This document shows, piece by piece, positions 8,390-17,156 of a stretch of 64,000 nt of DNA. The stretch covers positions 1 through 64,000 of the forward strand of contig CABPYL010000007.1 of the NCBI GenBank assembly GCA_902461565.1, written 5' to 3'. The notes beneath the pieces are model-generated. The model was not told the origin of the DNA, made no database searches, and saw only the letters and a program-made list of their open reading frames with translations. Each line of letters starts with the position of its first letter. Positions within the stretch are counted from its first letter, which is position 1. Origin of the DNA: an uncultured Porphyromonadaceae bacterium (GTDB taxonomy: Bacteria; Bacteroidota; Bacteroidia; Bacteroidales; Muribaculaceae). The position numbers and the translations under genes were made by a program.

Positions 8390-8480
8390 ATGTTAAACGA
8401 GTGCTCTGAGCGTTGGATTTAAGAAAAAATAATTAATTTTGGCCGTGTGTTTACTCGATTTTGTAAAAATCGTTTAACAT
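8390..8480. repeat. 11-bp inverted repeat flanking the SusC promoter
   Basis: ATGTTAAACGA (8390-8400) and its exact complement TCGTTTAACAT (8470-8480) are 69 bp apart, with the only consensus promoter of this region between them. It could be paired operator sites (looping) or recombination sites of a small invertible promoter. Confidence 0.5.
8413..8441 (+). promoter_or_regulatory. SusC/SusD promoter
   Basis: TTG (8413-8415), 18 bp, then TAATTTTG (8434-8441). It is the best rightward match to the Bacteroidetes consensus in the gap and predicts a start near 8445. Confidence 0.5.
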
Positions 8481-8668
8481 AGTTTAGGGCAATTCCCTAT
8501 CACACCGCTTATTAAAAAATTTTAAATTTACAAACAGACAAAATAGCCTGACAGAAACAATAAATTTACCCCGCAGAGGGGATAACCCGCAAAGCAGTAT
8601 GAATGTTAAAATTCGCCCGAGGGTTAGAAACGACAAATGAGTAGACTGAAAGATTAACTAACAACCGC

Positions 8669-8692
8669 CCCGTTGCGGACCACCACAACGGG
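8669..8692 (+). promoter_or_regulatory. Leader hairpin upstream of SusC
   Basis: CCCGTTG (8669-8675) pairs with CAACGGG (8686-8692) around a 10-base loop, ending 27 bases before the start codon. There is no T run, so it is not a terminator; a role in translation or stability of the susCD mRNA is possible. Confidence 0.4.
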
Positions 8693-8719
8693 TAATCCAA
8701 AAAACCAAACCACTTTTTT

Positions 8720-11700
8720 ATGAGAAAGCATCTATTATTGGCAGTGCTTTTGATGGCCGCTCTCCCGACGCCCGCAGTTTTTGCCTCGGCAAATCCCGAA
8801 CCGCAGCAGCAGGCATCGACAGCTACCATTGTGGGTACTGTACTGGATGAAAACAACGAGCCCATTATCGGGGCAAGCGTTGTTCCGGCCGGTAGAACCG
8901 GTTCGGCAGTAGCAACCGATGTTTACGGTCACTTCAAACTTAGAGTAAACCCCGGTACTAAGCTGAATGTTAGCTATGTAGGTTATCAGACCGCAACCGT
9001 CGACGCAGCCGACGGCATGACAGTTTACATGCAGCCCACCACAGAAATGCTTAACGAACTCGTGGCTGTGGGCTACGGTTCGCAGAAGCGCGCCAACCTT
9101 ACCGGTGCCGTTTCGACAGTAGACGTTGCCCGCGTTATGGACAGCCGTCCTGTCGCCGATGTAACCCGCGCCCTCCAGGGTGCTGTTCCCGGTCTTACTA
9201 TCACAACCTCCAGCGGTGATATCTCCGCAAATCCGTCCATCAACATCCGTGGCGTCGGTACCCTGTCCAACGACCACACTTCCAATCCTCTTATCGTTGT
9301 CGACGGTGTGCCCGTCGAAGATATGAGCTTCCTCAACCCCGAGGACATCGAGGAAATTTCCGTTCTCAAGGACGCCGCTTCCTCCTCTATCTACGGTACA
9401 CGCGCTGCTTTCGGTGTGATTCTTATCACAACCAAGACCGCTAACAAGAAGGACCGCGTTTCCATAAGCTACAACAACAACTTCTCCTGGAGCCAGCCGA
9501 CCGTTCTTCCCGACAAGAACACCACAGTCGACGACCTCATCATGGATATCGCCAATACCAACCCCGGTGCCGAGAAAGGCGGTTTCGGTATGATTCCGAC
9601 CGACATGCTTCCTTTCGCAGTGGCATGGCAGCAGCAGCACGGCGGCAAGAAGTACACCGACATGGTGGAACTCAAGCCTTACGTTAACAAGGACGACGTA
9701 GGAGATATTTTCTTCTTCAAAAAAGGCGATCTCAACCCCTTCACCGGTGAAGTTATGCAGTCCACAAAGGCATTCTGCTTCGCCGACTGGGATATTCGCA
9801 AGACAATGTATCAGTGGGCTCCCGGCCAGAAACACAATGTGAGCCTGGAAGGCGCTTCCGGCAAGACACACTACCGTGTATCTTTCGGCTACGACAGCCG
9901 CGAGGGTCTGGATAAGTATAACCCCAACAAGATGGCCCGCTACATGGCCAATGCAAGCATCGATACTCAGGTCTTCAAGTTCCTGAAGGCCGGTGCCCGC
10001 TTCAGCTTCTCGCGCAAGGAATTCACTTCGCCCAGCGACGCACGTAACCAGTACACATATATGTGGCGCTTCCCGTCGTGGTTCGAAATGTACGGCTACA
10101 TGTACAACGACGAAGACGAGAAAGTGCTGTTCAACAACGATATAGCACAGCGTGTATACAGCTACAACGACAAGACTGTTACCGACCAGACCCGTATGCA
10201 GGCCTGGATGCAGGCCAACATCACCAAGGATATCCTCCTGCAGGCCGACTTCACCTACGACACCCGTCAGCAGGACAGCGATGGCACCGGCGTGAACTTC
10301 TACCGCTACAACCAGTGGAGCGCAGGTACCGATTATTATCCTTACCTGCCTATCTACTCGCAGTCCGGTACTTACGCATCGCAGAGTCACTATTATGACA
10401 ACACCTGGACAGCAAACGTATTCGCCACCTACAGCCACACATGGGACAACGATTACAACTTCAAGGCTATGGCCGGCTGGACAGCCGAGCAGGAAGTTTA
10501 CAAATATTTCTACGCTAAGCGTAATGGTCTTGTAGACGAGAGCCTCCCCAACATTAACCTTACCAACAGCTCGACTTACAGTACAAGCGGCGAAAATACC
10601 CACCGTGCCACCACCGGTTTCTTCGCCCGCGTTAACTTCGACTACAAGGGCAAATACCTCCTGGAACTCAACGGCCGTTACGACGGTTCCAGCCGCTTCC
10701 CGGCAAACGACCAGTGGGCATTCTTCCCCTCCGGATCTGTCGGCTACCGCTTCTCGGAAGAAAATTACTTCCAGCCCCTCAAGAACTGGTGGAGCAACGG
10801 TAAAATCCGTGCTTCCTACGGTGCTATCGGCAACGAGGCTGTCGGCAGTAACCGCTTCCTCTCTACAGTAACACAGCTTGGCTCGACCTATGTAAACTGG
10901 CTTGCCAACGGTTCCAACCTAATGTCGATGTACGGTATGCCTACCCTCGTTTCCAGCACCCTTACATGGGAACGTATCGAAACCCTTGATATAGGTCTTG
11001 ACCTAGGTTTCCTCGACAACAGCCTCAACGTAGTATTCGACTGGTACTCGCGCGCTACCAAGGATATGCTCGGCCCGGGTACCGAACTTCCCTCTGTTCT
11101 CGGTGCGGCTACACCTTATGGCAACTATGGTTCGCTGCGCACCAACGGCTGGGAACTCTCTATCAACTGGAATCACAGCTTCGGCGATGCCGACGTTTAC
11201 GCTACATTCAACATCGGCGACGCCCGCACAAAGATTACCAAGTGGAACAACGAATCTCACCTGATGTACTCCTACCTTCCTGCAAGTGGTAACTATACCG
11301 AAGGTATGTACTTCGGCGACATTTTAGGTTTTGAGACCGACGGTTACTATACCCAGGACGACATGAGCTGGGATGGCAAACGCTATGTTCCCAATGAAGG
11401 AGTCGTTAACCAGACCGCCCTTGAAAACGGTGATTTCCGTTTTGCTCCCGGCGACGTGAAGTTCGTAGATCAGAACGACGACGGCAAGATTGACTGGGGT
11501 AAAGGTACTGTAGAAGACCACGGAGACCTCAAGGTTATCGGTAATGCGATGCCCCGCTATGAATACTCGTTCCGCATCGGCGGCGCCTGGAAAGGCTTCG
11601 ACATAGACATCTTCTTCCAGGGTGTAGGCCAGCGCAAGATGTGGGCTACCGGTTCCACCATCCTCCCGCAGGCACAGTCCGGCTGGGGTACCTTCACAAA

Positions 11701-12151
11701 CCAGATCGGCAACTATAACGAAATCGCATATCTGCCCGACGGTCAGATTGACTTTGCCAACTCCAACATCAGTGAAGACAACTGGTATCCGCGCCTGTAC
11801 TCCGGATCCGCTTCTGTCGGTACCGTACCCAATGTTGGCTATGGTAACTTCAACTTCTATCCTCAGTCGAAGTACCTGCTCAACCTCGCTTACCTGCGCT
11901 TGAAGAATATAACCGTAGGTTACACTCTTCCCGCCGAGATTACCCAGAAAGCCCTTATCCAGAAGGCCCGTATCTATTTCAGCGCCGATAACCTCTGCTT
12001 CCTCTACAACGGTGCAAGCAAGTATCAGCTCGACCCCGAATTGACACGTCGTTCCGGCAGTTCTGTAGTAGGCGCCAACACCGACGCTCGCTTCGGCCAG
12101 ACAATTCCTCAGCGTCAGGCTCTGTCGTTCGGATTACAAGTAACTTTCTAA
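8720..12151 (+). CDS. SusC/RagA family TonB-dependent outer-membrane transporter
   Basis: A 1143-residue TonB-linked importer that moves oligosaccharides or peptides across the outer membrane with its SusD lid. Order of parts: signal peptide (to about residue 23, ...VFASA), CarboxypepD_reg-like domain (TIVGTVLDENNEPIIGASV), SusC-type plug region (GAVSTVDVARVM...PSINIRGVGTLS, PLIVVDGVPVED, EISVLKDAASSSIYGTRAAFGVILITTK), then a long beta barrel ending in a C-terminal phenylalanine (FGLQVTF). SusD follows after 13 bp. Codon choice is strongly biased to C-ending codons in both genes, suggesting high expression. No anti-sigma, hybrid two-component regulator or glycoside hydrolase adjoins, so this is an orphan pair and its substrate cannot be read from context. 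Confidence 0.96.
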   Translation: MRKHLLLAVLLMAALPTPAVFASANPEPQQQASTATIVGTVLDENNEPIIGASVVPAGRTGSAVATDVYGHFKLRVNPGTKLNVSYVGYQTATVDAADGMTVYMQPTTEMLNELVAVGYGSQKRANLTGAVSTVDVARVMDSRPVADVTRALQGAVPGLTITTSSGDISANPSINIRGVGTLSNDHTSNPLIVVDGVPVEDMSFLNPEDIEEISVLKDAASSSIYGTRAAFGVILITTKTANKKDRVSISYNNNFSWSQPTVLPDKNTTVDDLIMDIANTNPGAEKGGFGMIPTDMLPFAVAWQQQHGGKKYTDMVELKPYVNKDDVGDIFFFKKGDLNPFTGEVMQSTKAFCFADWDIRKTMYQWAPGQKHNVSLEGASGKTHYRVSFGYDSREGLDKYNPNKMARYMANASIDTQVFKFLKAGARFSFSRKEFTSPSDARNQYTYMWRFPSWFEMYGYMYNDEDEKVLFNNDIAQRVYSYNDKTVTDQTRMQAWMQANITKDILLQADFTYDTRQQDSDGTGVNFYRYNQWSAGTDYYPYLPIYSQSGTYASQSHYYDNTWTANVFATYSHTWDNDYNFKAMAGWTAEQEVYKYFYAKRNGLVDESLPNINLTNSSTYSTSGENTHRATTGFFARVNFDYKGKYLLELNGRYDGSSRFPANDQWAFFPSGSVGYRFSEENYFQPLKNWWSNGKIRASYGAIGNEAVGSNRFLSTVTQLGSTYVNWLANGSNLMSMYGMPTLVSSTLTWERIETLDIGLDLGFLDNSLNVVFDWYSRATKDMLGPGTELPSVLGAATPYGNYGSLRTNGWELSINWNHSFGDADVYATFNIGDARTKITKWNNESHLMYSYLPASGNYTEGMYFGDILGFETDGYYTQDDMSWDGKRYVPNEGVVNQTALENGDFRFAPGDVKFVDQNDDGKIDWGKGTVEDHGDLKVIGNAMPRYEYSFRIGGAWKGFDIDIFFQGVGQRKMWATGSTILPQAQSGWGTFTNQIGNYNEIAYLPDGQIDFANSNISEDNWYPRLYSGSASVGTVPNVGYGNFNFYPQSKYLLNLAYLRLKNITVGYTLPAEITQKALIQKARIYFSADNLCFLYNGASKYQLDPELTRRSGSSVVGANTDARFGQTIPQRQALSFGLQVTF

Positions 12152-12164
12152 TTACCCGAAAGAT

Positions 12165-13889
12165 ATGAAAAATAAATATATTTTTGGCGCTCTTGCCGTC
12201 GCCGCTGCAATGTCCATGACATCCTGCTCCGACTTTCTTGACGACAACCGCTTACCGCTGTCTTCGCAGACGGCAAATCCCGAATTCTGGAGTAGCTCCG
12301 TTAACGTTGATAACCAGATTTCAACATTCTACAACGATTATTACGGCTACGGCAACCGTGCCTCCACAAACGGCACTTTCTATTTCAGCTGGCTCAGCGA
12401 CGACCAGTGCGGCCGCCACAGCATCAACGACTGGACTTTCAAGGCCATTCCCGCTTCGTCGGCATCGTACAATGGCCCGTACGAGGAAATCCGTCGCGCG
12501 AATCTTGTAATTGCCGGTGTTGCAACCTCCACACTTTTCCCGGAGGAAAAATCAAATTTCACCGCACTCGCGCGCCTGCATCGCGCTCGTCAGTACTATC
12601 AGCTCGTTCAGCGCTACGGAGATGTGATTCTTACGAAAGAACCGATCTCTGTAACAGAGCCCGAACCACTTTATACCGAGCGTACAAACCGCAACACCGT
12701 GATGGATTTCGTTCTCGAAGACCTCAACTACGCCGTTGAAAATATCGCTGCCGAGAAAGGCAAAACCACTTTCTCCCGCGATATGGCCCAGGCCTTCAAG
12801 CTCGAGGTTTGCCTCTTCGAAGGTGCCTTCGCAAAATATCATCAGAACGACGCCGCCCGTTCCAAGAAATTCTTTGAGGAAGCAGAAAAGGCCGGTCTCG
12901 CCGTTGCTGACAAGTACCCCGTATGCGATGATTATGCAAGTCTATACAACCGTATCAACTACGGTGATCTCGCAGGCAATGGCGAAATCATTATGTACAA
13001 GGGCTACCAGAAGAATGTGTTCATGAACTCCATCTCGGACTACTCCAACGCTTCCGACGGTGTTGCCGGTATCACCCGCGACGCATTCAATTCCTTCCTT
13101 TTCAAGGACGGTAAGAATGCTACAACTACCCCCGCCACCACCTATCCCACTACAGACGCCGGTGTTGCAGAGGGAGATGCTGCCATGAGCATCCAGAACC
13201 TGCTGGATGTACGCGACGGCCGTCTCTCCGCAATCACATATCCCTATGCAGCTTATGTAAAGATGTCGTGGAAAGCATCCAATACCGGCGGTATGGTATC
13301 GTCCACCGGCTACGGAGTTAAGAAATTCAATAACCCCAGCATGCCTTACGACGATCTGAACAGCATCAACAAGAACTACTGCAGCGCACCTCTGTTCTGG
13401 GGCGCACGTGTATGCGTAGGCCTTCTCGAGGCCAAGGCTGAACTCGGCAATATCACCGACGCCGACCTCAACAAATACATGAAACCCCTGTGGAAGCGTG
13501 CCGGCTTCGACCAGGCAGCCATCGACGGTCTTACAGTAGCTTATCTCAACGGTCTTAACGACAGCGCCAACAACATGGGCGTTTCCTCGCTCATCTGGGA
13601 AATCCGCCGTCTCCGCCGTTGCGAACTCATGCTCGACGACGGTATCCGTTACTGGGACCTCATTCGCTGGCACCAGCTCGAACTCCTCGACACCAGCAAG
13701 CACCCCAATGTAATCCTCGGTGTGAATGTAACAAACGCACCCATTCAGCCCGAACTCGTAACCGACGGTTACCTCAACGGCTCCTTCGGCAGCTCGCGTA
13801 CATTCGACAACAAGTATTATCTCTATCCCATCCCCTCGGGTCAGCGTCAGCTCAACAACAAGCTCACTCAGAACCCCGGCTGGGAATAA
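12165..13889 (+). CDS. SusD/RagB family nutrient-binding lipoprotein
   Basis: A 574-residue surface lipoprotein that caps the SusC barrel and captures substrate. Signal peptide ends in a lipobox with acylated Cys21 (SMTSCSDFLDD). The TPR-rich RagB/SusD N-terminal region is seen in LARLHRARQYYQLVQRYGDVIL, and the C-terminal SusD domain in IWEIRRLRRCELMLDDGIRYWDLIRWHQLE and YLYPIPSGQRQLNNKLTQNPGW, all hallmark stretches. A strong terminator follows, closing the two-gene operon. Confidence 0.96.
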   Translation: MKNKYIFGALAVAAAMSMTSCSDFLDDNRLPLSSQTANPEFWSSSVNVDNQISTFYNDYYGYGNRASTNGTFYFSWLSDDQCGRHSINDWTFKAIPASSASYNGPYEEIRRANLVIAGVATSTLFPEEKSNFTALARLHRARQYYQLVQRYGDVILTKEPISVTEPEPLYTERTNRNTVMDFVLEDLNYAVENIAAEKGKTTFSRDMAQAFKLEVCLFEGAFAKYHQNDAARSKKFFEEAEKAGLAVADKYPVCDDYASLYNRINYGDLAGNGEIIMYKGYQKNVFMNSISDYSNASDGVAGITRDAFNSFLFKDGKNATTTPATTYPTTDAGVAEGDAAMSIQNLLDVRDGRLSAITYPYAAYVKMSWKASNTGGMVSSTGYGVKKFNNPSMPYDDLNSINKNYCSAPLFWGARVCVGLLEAKAELGNITDADLNKYMKPLWKRAGFDQAAIDGLTVAYLNGLNDSANNMGVSSLIWEIRRLRRCELMLDDGIRYWDLIRWHQLELLDTSKHPNVILGVNVTNAPIQPELVTDGYLNGSFGSSRTFDNKYYLYPIPSGQRQLNNKLTQNPGWE

Positions 13890-13911
13890 AATCCAGAACA
13901 ATAATATAAAG

Positions 13912-13936
13912 GCGCGCCACACGGCGCGCTTTTTTT
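13912..13936 (+). terminator. Intrinsic terminator after susD
   Basis: GCGCGCC (13912-13918), loop ACAC, GGCGCGC (13923-13929), then seven T. One of the clearest rho-independent terminators in the window. Confidence 0.85.
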
Positions 13937-14017
13937 GTTTGATAGTCTAATTAGTCTAATATGGTTGCTGTTACGCATTTTTAAGGAATGGGGGTGGACT
14001 GTTTCGCGATTTTTGTT

Positions 14018-14025
14018 TAATTTTG
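14018..14025 (+). promoter_or_regulatory. -7 element abutting the nrnA start codon
   Basis: TAATTTTG ends four bases before the ATG at 14030, so transcription should begin at or next to the start codon. No clear -33 TTG is present. Confidence 0.5.
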
Positions 14026-14029
14026 CAGG

Positions 14030-15073
14030 ATGATTTCCAAAGTGATAAGCGAAAGCAATATAAGAAAGGCAAAGGCGCTTATAGATGTCGCCTCCACCAT
14101 GACGGTGATTTGCCACACAAGTCCCGACGGCGATGCCGTCGGATCGTCGCTTGCCGCCATGCGGGTTTTCTCAGCTCTCGGCAAGGATGTGCGCGTGGTT
14201 ATACCGGACGCCTGCCTGTCGTACCTGATGAATCTCCCCGGAGCCGACGAGATTGTGAACGCTTCCAAGTATCCCGATTTCGCCGCCAAGCTGATTTCCG
14301 ATACCGACCTCCTTCTGTGTCTCGATTTCAACACACCGTCGCGCGTGGGGCGCTTGGAGGAGGCTCTGAAAGCATCCAAGGCACCGAAGATTCTTATCGA
14401 CCACCATCTTGACCCGGCGGTGGAAGCCGATGTGATTATCTCGCACCCGGAGATGTCCTCTACGTGCTATCTGCTGTTCCGCTTTATTTGCCGTCTGGAA
14501 CTGTTCAACTTCATCGACCGCCAGGCCGCAGAGTGTATTCTGGCAGGTATGATGACAGATACTGGCAATTTCTCCTACAGCTGCGACGACCCGGATCTGT
14601 ATATCGTGGAGGCAGAACTTGTGCGCAAAGGCGTTGACAAGGCAGCGTTGTGCCGCATGCTGTTCAACACATTCAGCGCCAACTGCCTACGCCTGAATTC
14701 GTATGCTATCCTGAACAAGATGGAGATATTCCGCGACGCGCATCTCGCACTGATAACGCTGCGGCGCGACGAACTCAACCGTTTCCACTATACCAAGGGC
14801 GATACCGAGGGACTTGTAAACCGTCCGCTTTCGATTCCGGGTATTGAAATCAGCGTTTTCATGCGTCAGGAAAGCGACTGCATACGCGTGTCCATGCGCT
14901 CGGTGGGCGATATACCCGTAAATATCATGGCCAGCGAACTGTTTGGCGGCGGCGGCCACATGAACGCAGCCGGCGGCGAGTTCTTCGGTACCATCGACGA
15001 GGCCGCGGAATTCCTGCGCTCACATCTTGCCGACATACAGAAACGATTCATAACACCTCTGAAAAATCACTGA
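14030..15073 (+). CDS. nrnA: DHH/DHHA1 phosphoesterase, NrnA-type oligoribonuclease/pAp phosphatase
   Basis: A 347-residue RecJ-like phosphoesterase. NrnA enzymes degrade short RNA oligomers and dephosphorylate 3'-phosphoadenosine 5'-phosphate. Motifs: SPDGDAVGSSLA near residue 30, LCLDFNTPSR near 105, the namesake DHH in ILIDHHLDP near 125, GMMTDTGNFSYS near 170, and the DHHA1 substrate loop GGGGHMNAAGG near 310. The start is fixed by the conserved N-terminus; the upstream -7 element implies a leaderless mRNA. A DUF4827-like lipoprotein gene follows after 10 bp and glmM after that, suggesting cotranscription. Confidence 0.9.
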   Translation: MISKVISESNIRKAKALIDVASTMTVICHTSPDGDAVGSSLAAMRVFSALGKDVRVVIPDACLSYLMNLPGADEIVNASKYPDFAAKLISDTDLLLCLDFNTPSRVGRLEEALKASKAPKILIDHHLDPAVEADVIISHPEMSSTCYLLFRFICRLELFNFIDRQAAECILAGMMTDTGNFSYSCDDPDLYIVEAELVRKGVDKAALCRMLFNTFSANCLRLNSYAILNKMEIFRDAHLALITLRRDELNRFHYTKGDTEGLVNRPLSIPGIEISVFMRQESDCIRVSMRSVGDIPVNIMASELFGGGGHMNAAGGEFFGTIDEAAEFLRSHLADIQKRFITPLKNH

Positions 15074-15083
15074 CATTTTTGCA

Positions 15084-15653
15084 ATGAGAATTATAAAAGC
15101 TGCATTATCCCTGTTTCTGCTCGCCGCCGCGGCTGTTGTGCCCACGGCTTGCGACGATTCGAAATCGTATGCCGACCTGTTGCACGAGCAGGACAAATAC
15201 GTCAATAACTTTCTTGCCGACCAGCGCGTAGAACTTGCCATACCTGAGGATACGGTGTTCATCACAGGTCCGGACGCACCCTACTACCGCCTTGATGACG
15301 ACGGCACCATGTACATGCAGGTGCTGGATGCAGGAACGCCCGGCAACCGTGTTACCGACAACGAGCAGATATACTTCCGCTATACCCGCTACGCTCTTGC
15401 ATCGTACGACAACGGCAAGCTGCCGACAGGCGGAGGCAACAACGTAACGCTCAGCCCGTGCTGGTTCCGCTACAAGAATTATTCTATCCAAAGCTCCTAC
15501 AACTGGGGTGTGGGCGTGCAGACGCCGCTGGACTATCTTCCAGTAGACTGCAAGGTGAATATTGTGCTGAAGGCGCAGATGGGCTTCATACAGGAGCAGT
15601 CGGACGTACAGCCCTACCTGTTCTACCTTACATACGAACGTCGTCAACAGTAA
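15084..15653 (+). CDS. Lipoprotein, DUF4827-like
   Basis: A 189-residue exported lipoprotein with signal peptide and lipobox Cys23 (VVPTACDDSKSYADLL). The mature part contains YADLLHEQDKYVNNFLADQRVE followed by a beta-rich domain (GTMYMQVLDAG, GVGVQTPLDYLPVDCKVNIVLKAQMG). This layout is what I recall of Bacteroidetes DUF4827 proteins, which have been likened to FKBP-type folds; the assignment is from memory and no catalytic residues can be claimed. It lies between nrnA (10 bp) and glmM (21 bp). Confidence 0.65.
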   Translation: MRIIKAALSLFLLAAAAVVPTACDDSKSYADLLHEQDKYVNNFLADQRVELAIPEDTVFITGPDAPYYRLDDDGTMYMQVLDAGTPGNRVTDNEQIYFRYTRYALASYDNGKLPTGGGNNVTLSPCWFRYKNYSIQSSYNWGVGVQTPLDYLPVDCKVNIVLKAQMGFIQEQSDVQPYLFYLTYERRQQ

Positions 15654-15674
15654 AAACCATTATCTAAGATATTT

Positions 15675-17060
15675 ATGAGCCTTATAAAATCGATTTCCGG
15701 CATCCGCGGAACTATCGGAGGTCAACCCGGCGAAGGCCTCTCGCCTATAGACATCGTTAAGTTTACGGCAGCTTTCGCTACCTTTATCGCCCGCACGACA
15801 ACAAAGAAGAACAAAACCATTGTTGTGGGCCGCGATGCCCGCCTCTCCGGTCCTATGGTGCGCGACCTTGTAACCGGCACGCTTACCGGTATGGGTTTCG
15901 ATGTAGTAGACATCGATCTTGCATCCACTCCCACCACCGAACTTGCCGTTGTAGGCGAAAACGCATGCGGCGGTCTTATCCTTACTGCTTCGCATAACCC
16001 CCGCCAGTGGAACGCCCTTAAGCTGCTGAACGAGCACGGCGAATTCCTTAACGCGGCCGAAGGCAACGAGGTACTCCGCCTTGCCGACGAATGTCAGTTC
16101 TCCTTCGCGGAAGTGGACAGTCTTGGCAAAGTGTACAAAAATACTACATACAACCGCCGCCATATCGACCAGGTGCTGGCCCTGCCTCTTGTAGATACCG
16201 AGGCAATCGCCGCTGCCAATTTTACTGTCGCTGTGGATGCAGTGAACTCTGTGGGCGGTATCGTTATACCTCAGCTTCTGCGCGCACTCGGCGTAAAGAA
16301 TATTGTTGAACTAAACTGCGCCGCCACCGGCGATTTCGCACACACTCCCGAACCTATACCCGAAAACCTTACGGGCATATCGGATCTTATGCGCTCCGGC
16401 AAAGCCGATGTCGCTTTTGTGGTAGACCCTGATGTTGACCGTCTTGCAATCGTTTGTGAGAACGGCGACATGTTCGGCGAGGAATACACTCTTGTGAGTG
16501 TGGCCGATTATGTGCTTGCCCACACTCCGGGTAACACTGTGAGCAACCTGAGCTCGTCGCGCGCCCTGCGCGATGTTACCGAGGCTCACGGCGGTACGTA
16601 CACCGCAGCTGCCGTAGGCGAGGTGAACGTAACCACAAAGATGAAAGAAACCAACGCTGTTATCGGCGGCGAAGGCAACGGCGGTGTAATTTATCCCGAA
16701 ATCCACTATGGCCGCGACGCACTCGTGGGTGTGGCTCTTTTCCTTACCCTGCTTGCCAAGAGCGGAAAGAAAGTGAGCGAACTGCGCCGCCAGTATCCTG
16801 CATACGAAATCTACAAGACCAAGATTCAGCTTACGCCCGATATCGACGTAGACGCTATCCTCGAGGCCGTTAAGCAGAAATTCGCCGGAGAGACCATTAC
16901 CGACATCGACGGTGTAAAAATCGATTTCGCCGACAGCTGGGTACATCTGCGCAAGTCTAACACCGAGCCTATTATCCGTATCTATGCCGAGGCGCACACT
17001 GCCGATGAAGCACGTGCTCTTGCCGACCGCATAAGGCAAGTTGTGGACTCCCTTAAATAA
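15675..17060 (+). CDS. glmM: Phosphoglucosamine mutase (phosphohexomutase family)
   Basis: Interconverts glucosamine-6-phosphate and glucosamine-1-phosphate on the route to UDP-GlcNAc for peptidoglycan and lipid A. Seen: N-terminal ISGIRGTIGGQPGEGLSP, active-site phosphoserine loop LTASHNP near residue 100, metal-binding loop DPDVDRLAIV near 250, sugar-binding GEGNGGVIYPEIHYGRD near 335, and phosphate-binding RKSNTEPIIRIYAEA near the C-terminus. The 461-residue length and GEGNGG loop favour GlmM over phosphoglucomutase, though Bacteroidetes members can be bifunctional. A long hairpin or palindrome follows the stop. Confidence 0.85.
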   Translation: MSLIKSISGIRGTIGGQPGEGLSPIDIVKFTAAFATFIARTTTKKNKTIVVGRDARLSGPMVRDLVTGTLTGMGFDVVDIDLASTPTTELAVVGENACGGLILTASHNPRQWNALKLLNEHGEFLNAAEGNEVLRLADECQFSFAEVDSLGKVYKNTTYNRRHIDQVLALPLVDTEAIAAANFTVAVDAVNSVGGIVIPQLLRALGVKNIVELNCAATGDFAHTPEPIPENLTGISDLMRSGKADVAFVVDPDVDRLAIVCENGDMFGEEYTLVSVADYVLAHTPGNTVSNLSSSRALRDVTEAHGGTYTAAAVGEVNVTTKMKETNAVIGGEGNGGVIYPEIHYGRDALVGVALFLTLLAKSGKKVSELRRQYPAYEIYKTKIQLTPDIDVDAILEAVKQKFAGETITDIDGVKIDFADSWVHLRKSNTEPIIRIYAEAHTADEARALADRIRQVVDSLK

Positions 17061-17066
17061 TTTTGA

Positions 17067-17100
17067 ACAACAAATGTGCGATATGTCGCGCATTTGTTGT
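17067..17100. promoter_or_regulatory. 34-bp hyphenated palindrome between glmM and the ferredoxin gene
   Basis: ACAACAAATGTGCG (17067-17080) and CGCGCATTTGTTGT (17087-17100) form a 14-bp stem with one G-U pair and a 6-base loop. Its last base is the first base of the ferredoxin -7 element. As RNA it could terminate glmM; as DNA it covers the -33 region of the next promoter, as an operator would. Confidence 0.6.
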
Positions 17101-17107
17101 AAATTTG
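17100..17107 (+). promoter_or_regulatory. -7 element of the ferredoxin gene
   Basis: TAAATTTG fits TAnnTTTG and predicts transcription from about 17111, a leader of roughly 46 nt. The -33 region is inside the palindrome and has no clear TTG. Confidence 0.5.
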
Positions 17108-17156
17108 CACCTACAGAAAACCCTAATAAGAAAATAATCACTAAAAAATCAGAATC

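Larger units (their letters stand above)
8212..8719. other. 508-bp intergenic regulatory region ahead of SusC
   Basis: No convincing ORF. It holds the leftward -7 element (8263-8270), an 11-bp inverted repeat (8390-8400 and 8470-8480) enclosing a rightward promoter (8413-8441), a small palindrome TAGGG-N5-CCCTA (8485-8499) and a hairpin (8669-8692) just before the SusC start. The predicted SusC leader is about 275 nt, long enough for RNA-level control. Confidence 0.6.

Noticed and set aside
8735..10603. A 622-codon open frame antisense to the SusC gene
   Set aside because: Antisense to a certain gene with strong codon bias, which suppresses stop codons on the opposite strand. No domain recognised.
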